From: JADKIH01 sp964595205
Lineage (GTDB): Bacteria; Bacteroidota; Bacteroidia; AKYH767-A; 2013-40CM-41-45
Length of the DNA stretch: 64,000 bases
Assembly (NCBI GenBank): GCA_964595205.1
Contig: CAZQOQ010000036.1
Location: forward strand, 62,001-126,000
Direction of reading: 5' to 3'
Both the position numbers and the translations under genes were made by a program. The notes under the pieces are model-generated. The model was given only the letters and a program-made list of their open reading frames with translations. It was not told the origin of the DNA and ran no database searches. The first letter of the stretch is position 1, and the number at the start of each line of letters is the position of its first letter. Of the stretch, positions 51,093-58,711 are shown piece after piece.

Positions 51093-52115
51093 CTATAAAC
51101 CTACAAACACTTCTTCATTTTGGTCATGCATACACTTAAAATGTATCTTCGGACACTTATCAAAACCAATCTTCGAACAAGGCCTGCAGGAAAGATTTCG
51201 TACTTCAAGAATAGTTGATAATTCCGGTTTGGCATCAGCCTTCGCAGAAGCTGCGGCTGATAAATTTGGCGTTTGGCGTTTAACATTACCGAAATACGGA
51301 GACATCCCAAACTCAGGAACTGTATTTCCCCACACAGAAATAATCTCTTTACCAAAAGCTGCAGATATATGCATTAATCCTGTGTCGTGTGTAATTATTT
51401 TAGATGCATATTTTACAAGTGCAGCAGACTGATTCAAAGAAAATCTGCCGCAGGCATTGAAGAATTTATTAGTGTCGATGATGGCAAGTTGCGCGCCTCT
51501 TTCAAAATCCTCTTTTCCTCCCAGCAGGACAACCGGTGATTTAATTTTTTTTCCGATCGAAATCATTTTATCCATCGGCAGCATCTTCGTATTATGCCGT
51601 GCGCCAATCACCCAGCCCACGTAGCCGTTGCTGTGTGTTGCAGGTAATTCAGAAATTACAGCCTCGTCTTCAGCAGAAATAAAATAATCAAGTCCTTCGC
51701 CGTCGTTAACGACGCCAAGTGGCTTTACGGCCTGCAAATACCGATCGACAATGTGAATTTTCGGAAGCCGGTTAATTTTAAAGTTAACGAGCAGCCATTT
51801 TTCGAAATTAAGTTTGTCGAATGAAAATGATTTTACCCCGAGCGCCATTTTGATTTTTAGCGACCGGAAATTTTTCTGAAGGTCAATGACAAAATCGAAC
51901 CGTTCCTTTTTTAATCCGGCAATAGTTTCCCGAAGATTATTGTCGTAAAAATGCAATTGGTCGATGTAAGGATTATACTTTAAGACAGGCTCATAGGATT
52001 TCTTCAATAAAAAATGCAAATCGGTTCCGGGGAGTTGCTTCTTAATGCACCTTATTACAGGTGTGGTAAGCACAATATCGCCGATGGAAGAAAAGCGGAT
52101 AATCAGTATTTTCAT
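51093..52115 (-). CDS. Glycosyltransferase family 9 (heptosyltransferase-like) with in-frame insertion
   Basis: A 340-residue lipopolysaccharide-core type glycosyltransferase: MKILIIRFSSIGDIVLTTPV at the N-terminus, VGWVIGARHNTKMLP, ITHDTGLMHISAAFGKEIISVWGNTVPEFGMSPY, and the C-terminal LSCRPCSKIGFDKCPKIHFKCM Cys-rich end seen in Bacteroidota members. Between the last two lies an unusual run of about 20 residues (QTPNLSAAASAKADAKPELS) encoded by palindromic DNA at about 51228-51280. I would expect only a short linker there. The frame is intact, so the enzyme is probably functional. Confidence 0.88.
   Translation of the reverse strand: MKILIIRFSSIGDIVLTTPVIRCIKKQLPGTDLHFLLKKSYEPVLKYNPYIDQLHFYDNNLRETIAGLKKERFDFVIDLQKNFRSLKIKMALGVKSFSFDKLNFEKWLLVNFKINRLPKIHIVDRYLQAVKPLGVVNDGEGLDYFISAEDEAVISELPATHSNGYVGWVIGARHNTKMLPMDKMISIGKKIKSPVVLLGGKEDFERGAQLAIIDTNKFFNACGRFSLNQSAALVKYASKIITHDTGLMHISAAFGKEIISVWGNTVPEFGMSPYFGNVKRQTPNLSAAASAKADAKPELSTILEVRNLSCRPCSKIGFDKCPKIHFKCMHDQNEEVFVGL
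51228..51282 (-). repeat. Palindromic element inside the GT9 gene
   Basis: On the coding (minus) strand ATCAGCC and GGCTGAT form a perfect 7-bp inverted repeat that encloses GCAG-CTT-CTGC, another perfect stem. Directly upstream is a tandem CGCCAAA CGCCAAA, and GCCAAAC recurs downstream. The element is read in frame as an Ala/Lys-rich insert. Confidence 0.6.
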
Positions 52116-52166
52116 TCAGATGCTAATGTAGAAATTTGAATCCTGTTACAGGTATGCATAAAAAAG

Positions 52167-52174
52167 TAATTTTG
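52167..52174 (+). promoter_or_regulatory. Probable -7 box of the TatD-like gene
   Basis: TAATTTTG is an exact TAnnTTTG match. Its position inside the longest open frame argues that the TatD-like protein starts downstream, at GTG 52193. A TTG at the usual distance is not present. Confidence 0.45.
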
Positions 52175-52192
52175 CAGACCAACTCATCAACG

Positions 52193-52960
52193 GTGATAAT
52201 AACGGATACGCATACTCATCTTTATTCGGACGAATTCAGGGAAGATTTGCCGGAACTTTTACGGATCGCAGGTGAATCGGGAGTAGAACGCTTTTTTATG
52301 CCGAATATTGACAGCACGTCGATTGACAGCATGCTGACGCTGGAAAAAAACTATCCCGGAAAATGTTTTCCGATGATGGGGCTGCATCCGTGTTCGGTGA
52401 AGGATAACTGGAAGGATGAAATGAAGTTGGTCGAAGAATGGCTGGGGAAGAGAAAATTCGCAGCTGTAGGAGAAATGGGAATTGATCTTTATTGGGATAA
52501 AACCTTTATTGAAGAACAGAAAATTGTTTTTAAGAAACAGGTTGAACTCGCAAATCACCATAACTTACCGATTGTAATTCATACCAGGGATTCTTTTGGT
52601 GTGGCTTGTGATTTACTGAAAGAAGTGAAGAAAGAAGAACCGTGCGGAATCTTTCATTGCTTTACAGGAAATGCAGAGCAGGCGCAGCGGGTGATTGATA
52701 TGGGATTTTACCTGGGAATTGGAGGGGTTGTTACTTTTAAAAATGGGGGGCTGGACAAAATTCTTCCACAGCTTGATTTAAAAAATATTGTTCTTGAAAC
52801 AGATGGTCCATACCTTGCTCCGGTTCCATTCAGGGGTAAAAGAAACGAACCAGTATATATTGTGAAAGTTGCGGAGAAGATTGCAGAGATAAAAACATGT
52901 TCGGTCGAAGAGGTGGCTAATGTAACGACTGCAAATTCAAAATTAGTATTTGGATTGTGA
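52193..52960 (+). CDS. TatD-family metal-dependent hydrolase
   Basis: A 255-residue TIM-barrel hydrolase; family members act as DNases or related phosphoesterases. The metal ligands are in ITDTHTHLYSDEF at the N-terminus, GEMGIDLYWDKTFIEEQ (Glu), IVIHTRDSF (His), IFHCFTGN (His) and LETDGPYLAP (Asp). The family normally begins just before the THTH motif, which fits the GTG start at 52193; the longer frame from 52136 adds 19 residues that lie across the probable promoter. Confidence 0.88.
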   Translation: MIITDTHTHLYSDEFREDLPELLRIAGESGVERFFMPNIDSTSIDSMLTLEKNYPGKCFPMMGLHPCSVKDNWKDEMKLVEEWLGKRKFAAVGEMGIDLYWDKTFIEEQKIVFKKQVELANHHNLPIVIHTRDSFGVACDLLKEVKKEEPCGIFHCFTGNAEQAQRVIDMGFYLGIGGVVTFKNGGLDKILPQLDLKNIVLETDGPYLAPVPFRGKRNEPVYIVKVAEKIAEIKTCSVEEVANVTTANSKLVFGL

Positions 52961-53001
52961 GACGGGTGCTCTAAAAATGGCTGTTGCATTTTGTAAGGTT
53001 T

Positions 53002-53506
53002 TTTAACCACAAAGGGCACAAAGGCAGCACAAAGTTCACAAAGAAAAAATTAATTTTACAAAGAACCATTGATTATTCTTTTAATACCATCTTTTAATAA
53101 AACAACGTTAAAGTTTATTAACAGGCCTAATTTGTAATCGCCCAATTTTATATAAGTTAAAGTTTGAGCAAAATGAATATCATTTAAAGCATCAACACAT
53201 TTGGTTTCAATAACAAGTTTGTCCATTACCAACAAATCAATCCGGTAACCACATTCCATTTTAACCTCTTTATATATTACAGGCATTGGTTTTTCTTTAA
53301 CGGTTAATAATCCAGATTGATTTAATTCATAGAACAAACATTCTTTATAAACATTTTCCAAAAGACCAGGGCCTAATGTTTTATGAATTTCTATGGCCAA
53401 CCCAATTGTCTATGAATATTTAATAATCTATAATAAAAGAGAAATGACCTTTAATATTTTGTTTCTTTGTGAACTTTGTGCTGCCTTTGTGCCTTTTGTG
53501 GTTAAA
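53002..53506. mobile_element. Putative small mobile element: 45-bp terminal inverted repeats around a GxxExxY gene
   Basis: The left end (53002-53046) and right end (53462-53506) are inverted copies of a 45-bp sequence matching at 44 of 45 positions. Each arm is made of four spaced CACAAAG (CTTTGTG) words. The 505-bp unit encloses a single minus-strand gene. I see no convincing target-site duplication; outside the arms only a short shared AGGTTT is visible, in inverted sense. Related gene-less forms lie at 56.6 and 58.5 kb. Mobility is inferred from structure. Confidence 0.7.
53056..53400 (-). CDS. GxxExxY protein (PD-(D/E)XK nuclease-like), N-terminally shortened
   Basis: A 114-residue member of the GxxExxY family. 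The naming motif is GLLENVY in HKTLGPGLLENVYKECLFYEL. A nuclease-type core follows: Asp in YRIDLLVMDK and Glu-x-Lys in LVIETKCVDAL, then LTYIKLGDYKLGLLINF. Family proteins usually have about 12-15 more residues before HKTLGPG; here a TAG stop lies four codons upstream of the TTG start, and part of the missing region can be read in another frame. The copy may be truncated or frameshifted at its N-terminus. It fills the element between the inverted repeats and ends ten bases from the left arm. Confidence 0.8.
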   Translation of the reverse strand: MAIEIHKTLGPGLLENVYKECLFYELNQSGLLTVKEKPMPVIYKEVKMECGYRIDLLVMDKLVIETKCVDALNDIHFAQTLTYIKLGDYKLGLLINFNVVLLKDGIKRIINGSL

Positions 53507-53551
53507 TAAAACCTGGAATACGAAAAGCCATTAGAAAAAGAACCTCTTGAA

Positions 53552-54559
53552 ATGAAGAAAAATGTCTTAATCATATACACCGGCGGTACAATCGGAATGA
53601 TGCACGAGCATGATACACACACATTGATTCCGGTCGATTTTAAATCCATTACCACACAGATACCAGAACTGAAAAACCTCAATTGCAAAATTGATTTTCA
53701 TTCCTCCTATAAACCAATCGACTCATCCAACGTTCAGCCAACACTCTGGGAAGAACTCGCCGGCATTATCGAAAAAAAATATAAGAGCTATGATGGTTTC
53801 GTCATTTTACATGGCACCGATACGATGGCCTACACCGCTTCCGCCTTAAGCTATATGCTGAAGAATTTATCGAAGCCCGTCATCCTTACCGGCTCGCAAC
53901 TTCCTTTAGGAGTCATCCGCACTGATGCAAAGAGGAATCTTATCACCACCATCGAAATCATTGCCGCAAAAAAAATAATTCCCGAAGTATGCATTTATTT
54001 TAACAGCCAGCTTTTCCGCGGCAACCGTGCAGAGAAATACAGTTCGAGTCAGTTCGATGCTTTTCAGTCGCTGAATTATCCCTTACTCGCCGAAGCGGGA
54101 GTTAACATCGTATACAATGATAAGGCAATTGGAAAAATGCCCAAGGGGAAATTCCATATTTCAACGGGCTTCAACACGAACATTGCACTGATAAAGATTT
54201 TTCCAGGCATGCAGCCTTCGCTTATTTCTGAGATCACCGGGAAAAGAGGTCTTTTAGGAATCATTCTGGAGACCTATGGTAGCGGCAACGCCCCAACCAG
54301 TGCGGCCTTTATTAAAGCCATTGAAGGCGCCATCGAAAAGAAACTTGTGGTCGTAAATATTTCACAATGCAGCGGAGGCTCCGTCAACCAGGGACAATAT
54401 GAAACGAGCTTGCAGCTTAAGAAGATTGGTGTTATTTCCGGCGGCGACATGACCGCCGAGGCCGCCCTTACGAAACTCATGTATCTTCTGGACAAAAAAT
54501 ATCCACCCAAAAAACTCAGGCAAATGTTGTTGAAAAATCTGGCAGGGGAGAGGAGTTAA
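53552..54559 (+). CDS. ansA: Type I (cytoplasmic) L-asparaginase
   Basis: Hydrolyses asparagine to aspartate and ammonia. The 335-residue protein begins with the catalytic-Thr motif VLIIYTGGTIGMMHEHD and has the second signature VILHGTDTMAYTASALSYML near residue 88, with Thr-Asp and a downstream Lys (RTDAKRNLITTIE). There is no signal peptide, so it is cytoplasmic. It starts 45 bases after the right end of the GxxExxY element, which may have displaced or supplied its upstream control region. Confidence 0.94.
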   Translation: MKKNVLIIYTGGTIGMMHEHDTHTLIPVDFKSITTQIPELKNLNCKIDFHSSYKPIDSSNVQPTLWEELAGIIEKKYKSYDGFVILHGTDTMAYTASALSYMLKNLSKPVILTGSQLPLGVIRTDAKRNLITTIEIIAAKKIIPEVCIYFNSQLFRGNRAEKYSSSQFDAFQSLNYPLLAEAGVNIVYNDKAIGKMPKGKFHISTGFNTNIALIKIFPGMQPSLISEITGKRGLLGIILETYGSGNAPTSAAFIKAIEGAIEKKLVVVNISQCSGGSVNQGQYETSLQLKKIGVISGGDMTAEAALTKLMYLLDKKYPPKKLRQMLLKNLAGERS

Positions 54560-54572
54560 TGACGAAAAAAAA

Positions 54573-55559
54573 TTAAACCAGCACGGAATACCTTTCTAAA
54601 ATCTCTTCTAAAATTGAATTGATGTCGTTTATGTTTTCGGACGTCACCAGCCTCATCCGAAAATCCTTAAAGTGATCCAACCCCCGGAAATAGTTTGTAT
54701 AATGCCTGCGCATTTCGAAGATACCAAGTCGTTCTCCTTTCCAGCCGATCGACTTCTCCAAATGCATTCGGCAGACCTGTACCCGGTCTTCTATCGTTGG
54801 GGGCGCCAGGTGTGTGCCCGTCTTCATAAAGTGTTTGATCTCATTGAAGATCCATGGATATCCGATGCTCGCACGACCGATCATCACCCCATCGACATTG
54901 AAACGGTTTTTCATTTCCATCGCACGCTGAGGCGAATCGATATCGCCATTACCAAAAACCGGAATATGCATGCGCGGATTATTTTTAATCGCGCCGATGA
55001 GCGTCCAGTCGGCCGGGCCCTTATACATCTGCTTGCGCGTGCGGCCATGAACAGCCAGCGCCTGTACTCCAATATCCTGTAAACGCTCGGCAACTTCCAC
55101 TACATTCAACGTATGCTCATCCCAGCCGAGGCGCGTCTTGACTGTAACAGGAAGTTTTACCGCTTTCACAATTTCTTCCGTCATCTTCACCATCTTGGGA
55201 ATATCCTGTAAGAGTGCCGCTCCGGCGCCTTTGCAGGCAACAGCCTTCACCGGGCAACCATAGTTGATGTCGATGAGATCCGGCTGTACTCTTTCTGCGA
55301 TGAGGGCCGCTTCTCGCATGGAATCAATCGATCCACCGAAAAGCTGTATGCCAACCGGGCGTTCGTATTCGAAGATGTCGAGCTTCATCGTGCTCTTCGC
55401 TGCATCACGAATGAGTCCTTCGCTGCTGATGAATTCGGTATACATCAGGTCGGCCCCGTTTTGTTTACATACATAACGGAAAGGCGGATCGCTCACGTCT
55501 TCCATAGGCGCCAGCAACAGTGGAAATTCACCAAGAGATATTTTACCGATTTTTACCAT
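54573..55559 (-). CDS. dusB: tRNA-dihydrouridine synthase (DusB type)
   Basis: FMN enzyme that reduces uridine to dihydrouridine in tRNA. The 328-residue protein starts KISLGEFPLLLAPMEDVSDPPFR (flavin site) and has the active-site Cys in DINYGCPVKAVACKGAGAALL near residue 100, VTVKTRLGWDEHT, and the NGDIDSPQRAMEM and GVMIGRASIGYPWIF phosphate-binding segments. The C-terminal helical domain is complete. The convergent neighbour ansA ends 13 bases away. Confidence 0.94.
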   Translation of the reverse strand: MVKIGKISLGEFPLLLAPMEDVSDPPFRYVCKQNGADLMYTEFISSEGLIRDAAKSTMKLDIFEYERPVGIQLFGGSIDSMREAALIAERVQPDLIDINYGCPVKAVACKGAGAALLQDIPKMVKMTEEIVKAVKLPVTVKTRLGWDEHTLNVVEVAERLQDIGVQALAVHGRTRKQMYKGPADWTLIGAIKNNPRMHIPVFGNGDIDSPQRAMEMKNRFNVDGVMIGRASIGYPWIFNEIKHFMKTGTHLAPPTIEDRVQVCRMHLEKSIGWKGERLGIFEMRRHYTNYFRGLDHFKDFRMRLVTSENINDINSILEEILERYSVLV

Positions 55560-55669
55560 GAATATCGTTTCTTTGTGTTCCTCAAATTATAAAATGACTG
55601 ATTTGAGATTGAATCGTCATTTAGCCGGAATGCAAAGAATTTAACGGGGAACAAAAATAAGCCAAATAT

Positions 55670-56605
55670 ATGATCAAGGCAATCTGGGCCGGGAACACGC
55701 CATATTCAAAATTTCTGATTTCCGTAGGCGTCATTTTAGTCTCTGCCGTATTTTTTACACTGATAAGCACCATCCTGGCAACAACAATTTACGGGGTGAG
55801 CATGATGGAATTGCAGCAAATGATGAACGAACCGTCGATGCCGGTCACGTTGTCGATACTCAAGCTGGTACAGACGTTTTCTGCACTGGGCACGTTCATC
55901 GTTCCGCCATTTATATTAGCGTGGTTGTTTAGCGAGAGGCCGCTGAATTTTTTATCGCTCGACAAGAAGCCGGAAAGCTTTTCATTGCTGTTGGTGATAG
56001 TGATCATGATCGTTTCGACACCACTTGTAAATTTCATGGGAGAACTTAATTCGCATTTGCATCTGCCGGGTTTTTTAAAGGGTGTAGAAGACTGGATGCG
56101 AGAGTCGGAAGACAAGGCCGCACAACTCACCGAGGCGTTTCTGGATATGAAAACTCCCGGCGACTTGTATTTTAACCTGTTCATGATTGCTTTGCTTCCG
56201 GCGGTAGGAGAGGAGCTGGTGTTTCGCGGACTGGTACAGAGGATTTTTGTTCAGTGGTCGAAAAATGTGCATGTAGCCGTATGGACTACTGCCATTCTTT
56301 TCAGCGCCATGCACATGCAGTTTTACGGATTTCTGCCACGGATGATGCTGGGTGGAATGCTCGGATACATGCTCGTGTGGAGCGGTAGTTTATGGCTGCC
56401 GATTGTGGCGCACTTTATTAATAATGCGGCTGCTGTTATTTTCACTTATTTGTTTCAGCATGAGATTTCCGGAATTGATCCGGATAAAATTGGAACGGAG
56501 AGTGACTTTACGAGCCTGGCGGCGAGTTTGGTGATTACGGTGTTTTTGTTTTCGATTTTGTATCGGAGACGGAAGTTGGAGGAAACTTCTATTAACCAGG
56601 ACTGA
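55670..56605 (+). CDS. CPBP-family intramembrane metalloprotease
   Basis: A 311-residue membrane protein with about eight helices. The CPBP (Abi/CAAX) signature is VGEELVFRGLVQRIF (EExxxR) near residue 185, followed by AILFSAMHMQFYGFLPRMMLG (His) and LWLPIVAHFINNAAAV (HxxxN), the metal-binding set. Such proteases process or bind prenylated or membrane peptides; the substrate here is unknown. The ATG at 55670 is used. Confidence 0.9.
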   Translation: MIKAIWAGNTPYSKFLISVGVILVSAVFFTLISTILATTIYGVSMMELQQMMNEPSMPVTLSILKLVQTFSALGTFIVPPFILAWLFSERPLNFLSLDKKPESFSLLLVIVIMIVSTPLVNFMGELNSHLHLPGFLKGVEDWMRESEDKAAQLTEAFLDMKTPGDLYFNLFMIALLPAVGEELVFRGLVQRIFVQWSKNVHVAVWTTAILFSAMHMQFYGFLPRMMLGGMLGYMLVWSGSLWLPIVAHFINNAAAVIFTYLFQHEISGIDPDKIGTESDFTSLAASLVITVFLFSILYRRRKLEETSINQD

Positions 56606-56622
56606 TGGAACTTGCGGTTGTG

Positions 56623-56710
56623 TTTTTAACCACAAAGATCACCAAGGCAGCACAAAGAACACAAAGCTCTTTGTGACCTTTGTGCTACCTTGGTGAACTT
56701 TGTGGTAAAA
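56623..56710. repeat. Gene-less hairpin form of the CACAAAG inverted repeat
   Basis: Two arms of about 44 bases (56623-56666 and 56667-56710) are complementary with only a few mismatches and almost no loop. Both share the CACAAAG words, including GGCAGCACAAAG, with the ends of the GxxExxY element at 53.0 kb. It looks like a non-autonomous, MITE-like relative. Confidence 0.8.
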
Positions 56711-56796
56711 TTTTGTCATGTAAATACCAATAGCCCTGAATTAAAACATAAAATATCATTGATAAAATAGATCCCAAACAGAAAGAAAATTACGAG

Positions 56797-57402
56797 ATGA
56801 AATATATACTAGCTTACGTTTTTACTTTTGCAGTACTAACAACATCCTGTTCCAGTTCTTACAACAAAATCATCAACGACTACCGTGAAGAATACAAGAA
56901 GGGGTTTATCTCCGATGATGGTTCACCAATAAAAAAAGAAGACGTCCAATACCTGCGTTTTTATAATCCCGATAAAAAGTATAAAGTTAATGCACAGTTT
57001 GTAAAAACAAAGATGGCATATCCGTTTGACATGGCAACACTCGATGGTCAGAGGAGAAAATACATTGAATATGGCACCCTCATCTTTGATTTAAAGGGTA
57101 AAAAATTTGTTTTGAAAATATACCAGAACCTCTCGCTGATGGATAAGCCCGAGTACCAGGATTTGCTTTTTCTTCCATTCACCGATCTTACGAACGGCAA
57201 AGAGACGTATGACGGGGGGCGTTACCTCGACTTTCATATTCGAGATATAAAAGACAACATCCTCGTCCTGGATTTTAATAAAGCCTATAATCCGTATTGT
57301 GCATATTCAAAGGACTATTCCTGTCCAAAGCCGCCCGAAGAAAATAATCTGAAGACAGAAATAAAGGCAGGAGAGAAAAAATTTGCAAAGGAGACGCACT
57401 AA
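56797..57402 (+). CDS. DUF1684-family lipoprotein
   Basis: A 201-residue exported protein. The signal ends in a lipobox-like LTTSC, so it is probably a lipoprotein. The DUF1684 pattern is clear: REEYKKGFISDDGSPIKKED, RKYIEYGTLIFDLKGKKF, FLPFTDLTNGKETYDGGRYLD, and YNPYCAYSKDYSCPKPPEEN with a C-terminal IKAGEKKF. The function of this widespread family is not established. The next gene begins 17 bases later. Confidence 0.88.
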   Translation: MKYILAYVFTFAVLTTSCSSSYNKIINDYREEYKKGFISDDGSPIKKEDVQYLRFYNPDKKYKVNAQFVKTKMAYPFDMATLDGQRRKYIEYGTLIFDLKGKKFVLKIYQNLSLMDKPEYQDLLFLPFTDLTNGKETYDGGRYLDFHIRDIKDNILVLDFNKAYNPYCAYSKDYSCPKPPEENNLKTEIKAGEKKFAKETH

Positions 57403-57419
57403 CCCGGAATTTTTCAAAT

Positions 57420-57896
57420 ATGCAAACTCATTCTCTCAGCGAATTACAAAAGGAACTAAGCGGACTACCGCCGAAGAGGGTGCTGGAAATCTGTATTCGA
57501 ATAACGAAGCATAAGAAGGAGAATAAGGAACTGCTTTCTTATTTATTGTTCGAGGCACATGACGAAGAAAAATACCTCAGCGATATAAAAGAAGAAATAG
57601 ATCTTCAATTTCGAGAAATGAACAAGAGTAATCTATATCTGGCCAAGAAGAGCCTGAGAAAGATTTTGCGAATGATAAATAAATATTCGAAGTATTCAGG
57701 CAAAAAGGAGACAGAGGCAGAATTGAGAATTTATTATTGCAACAAGATGAAGGCCTCAGGAATTCCTTTTCGGAAAAACAAGGTGCTGGACAATCTTTTC
57801 GGCAACCAGGTGAAGAAGATAAATGCCATTTTGGAAAAGCTGCATGAGGATTTGCAATTTGATTTCAGGAGGGAGATGGAGGAGTTGGGTACTTAA
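57420..57896 (+). CDS. Conserved hypothetical helical protein, 158 aa
   Basis: A charged, Lys/Glu-rich, mostly helical protein (MQTHSLSELQKELSGLPPKR, then long amphipathic helices). No signal, membrane segment or catalytic motif is visible. The pattern LPPKRVLEICIRITKHKKENKELLSYLLFEA is one I associate with uncharacterised Bacteroidota proteins, without a function. It lies 17 bases after the DUF1684 gene and may share its transcript. Confidence 0.7.
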   Translation: MQTHSLSELQKELSGLPPKRVLEICIRITKHKKENKELLSYLLFEAHDEEKYLSDIKEEIDLQFREMNKSNLYLAKKSLRKILRMINKYSKYSGKKETEAELRIYYCNKMKASGIPFRKNKVLDNLFGNQVKKINAILEKLHEDLQFDFRREMEELGT

Positions 57897-58080
57897 TAGT
57901 ATTGGCAACATCCAGCTTATTTTATTACCGGAAGATTTTTCGTAATTAACTTTTGGTTTTTTCATCAGCTTCAGAATATGGCATTTACGACTTTTCTGTC
58001 TGTTAATATTTCTGGAATAATTTTGTCCTTGTCCCGTCATTGAAGGGTTATCTTGTGGACAAACCAATACCAAATAAAAA

Positions 58081-58389
58081 ATGGCCAAATCAATAGAATC
58101 ATTAGGTGAAACAATCAGAAAACTGAGAGAAGAAAGCGATCTCCCCCTTCGTAAGGTTGCGAATGAATTAGACATCGACATGTCGTTTCTAAGTAAGATC
58201 GAACGCAACGAGCGGGCGGCGACGAAAGAGCAGGTAATAAGATTGGCAGATTTTTTTAATGTTGATGCGAATGATTTACTTATTCAGCATGGCAGCGATA
58301 AAGTCTTCAATGAAATCAAGAGCGAGAAAAATGCAAAGGAGATTTTAAAAGCAGCCAAGGCTAAGTTGAAGAGTTTTAAAAGAGGGTAA
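58081..58389 (+). CDS. XRE-family helix-turn-helix regulator
   Basis: A 102-residue DNA-binding protein: IESLGETIRKLREESDLPLRKVANELDIDMSFLSKIERNERAATKEQVIRLADFF is a full five-helix XRE domain, with the recognition helix near MSFLSKIERNER. The tail is Lys-rich. HTH proteins of this kind are often found beside restriction-modification genes, and an R-M pair lies 3.4 kb downstream, but there is no direct link. Upstream TATCTTGT may be a weak -7 box. Confidence 0.88.
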   Translation: MAKSIESLGETIRKLREESDLPLRKVANELDIDMSFLSKIERNERAATKEQVIRLADFFNVDANDLLIQHGSDKVFNEIKSEKNAKEILKAAKAKLKSFKRG

Positions 58390-58711
58390 ACTAATTGCGG
58401 TAAATTGTAATAGCTATCACAATTTTTAAATCTTTTTCATCCTCATTCAACTGTTTCCGCAAGCAATCGCCAACAGGTAGTATCCGTTGCCGACCCAAAA
58501 CAAATTGTTCCTTCCTTCTTTGTGATCTCTGTGTTAGACCTTTGTGTGCTCTGTGGTTAAAAGAGTCTCGGATTTAGTAGTAATTTTGATATGAGTTACT
58601 TATTCCATACTTCTTTTTTACCACAGAGTACACAAAGGTTAAACGCAGAGGTCACAAAGATTCAAAAGAACTAAAATTATATCTCTCGATGGCTTTAAAC
58701 AGGAGTGTAAT
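58390..58711. repeat. Gap with an inverted CACAAAG-type repeat around 55 bp
   Basis: The arms are 58516 to about 58562 (CTTTGTGATCTCTGTG and so on) and about 58616-58668 (CCACAGAGTACACAAAGG and so on). They are complementary with several mismatches and enclose about 55 bases with no gene. They are diverged relatives of the GxxExxY element ends. The rest of the 322-bp gap, between the XRE gene and the convergent Fic gene, shows nothing else. Confidence 0.75.

Noticed and set aside
52990..53515. Target-site duplication around the GxxExxY element
   Set aside because: Flanks share only a short AGGTTT in inverted sense, not a direct repeat, so no duplication is claimed.
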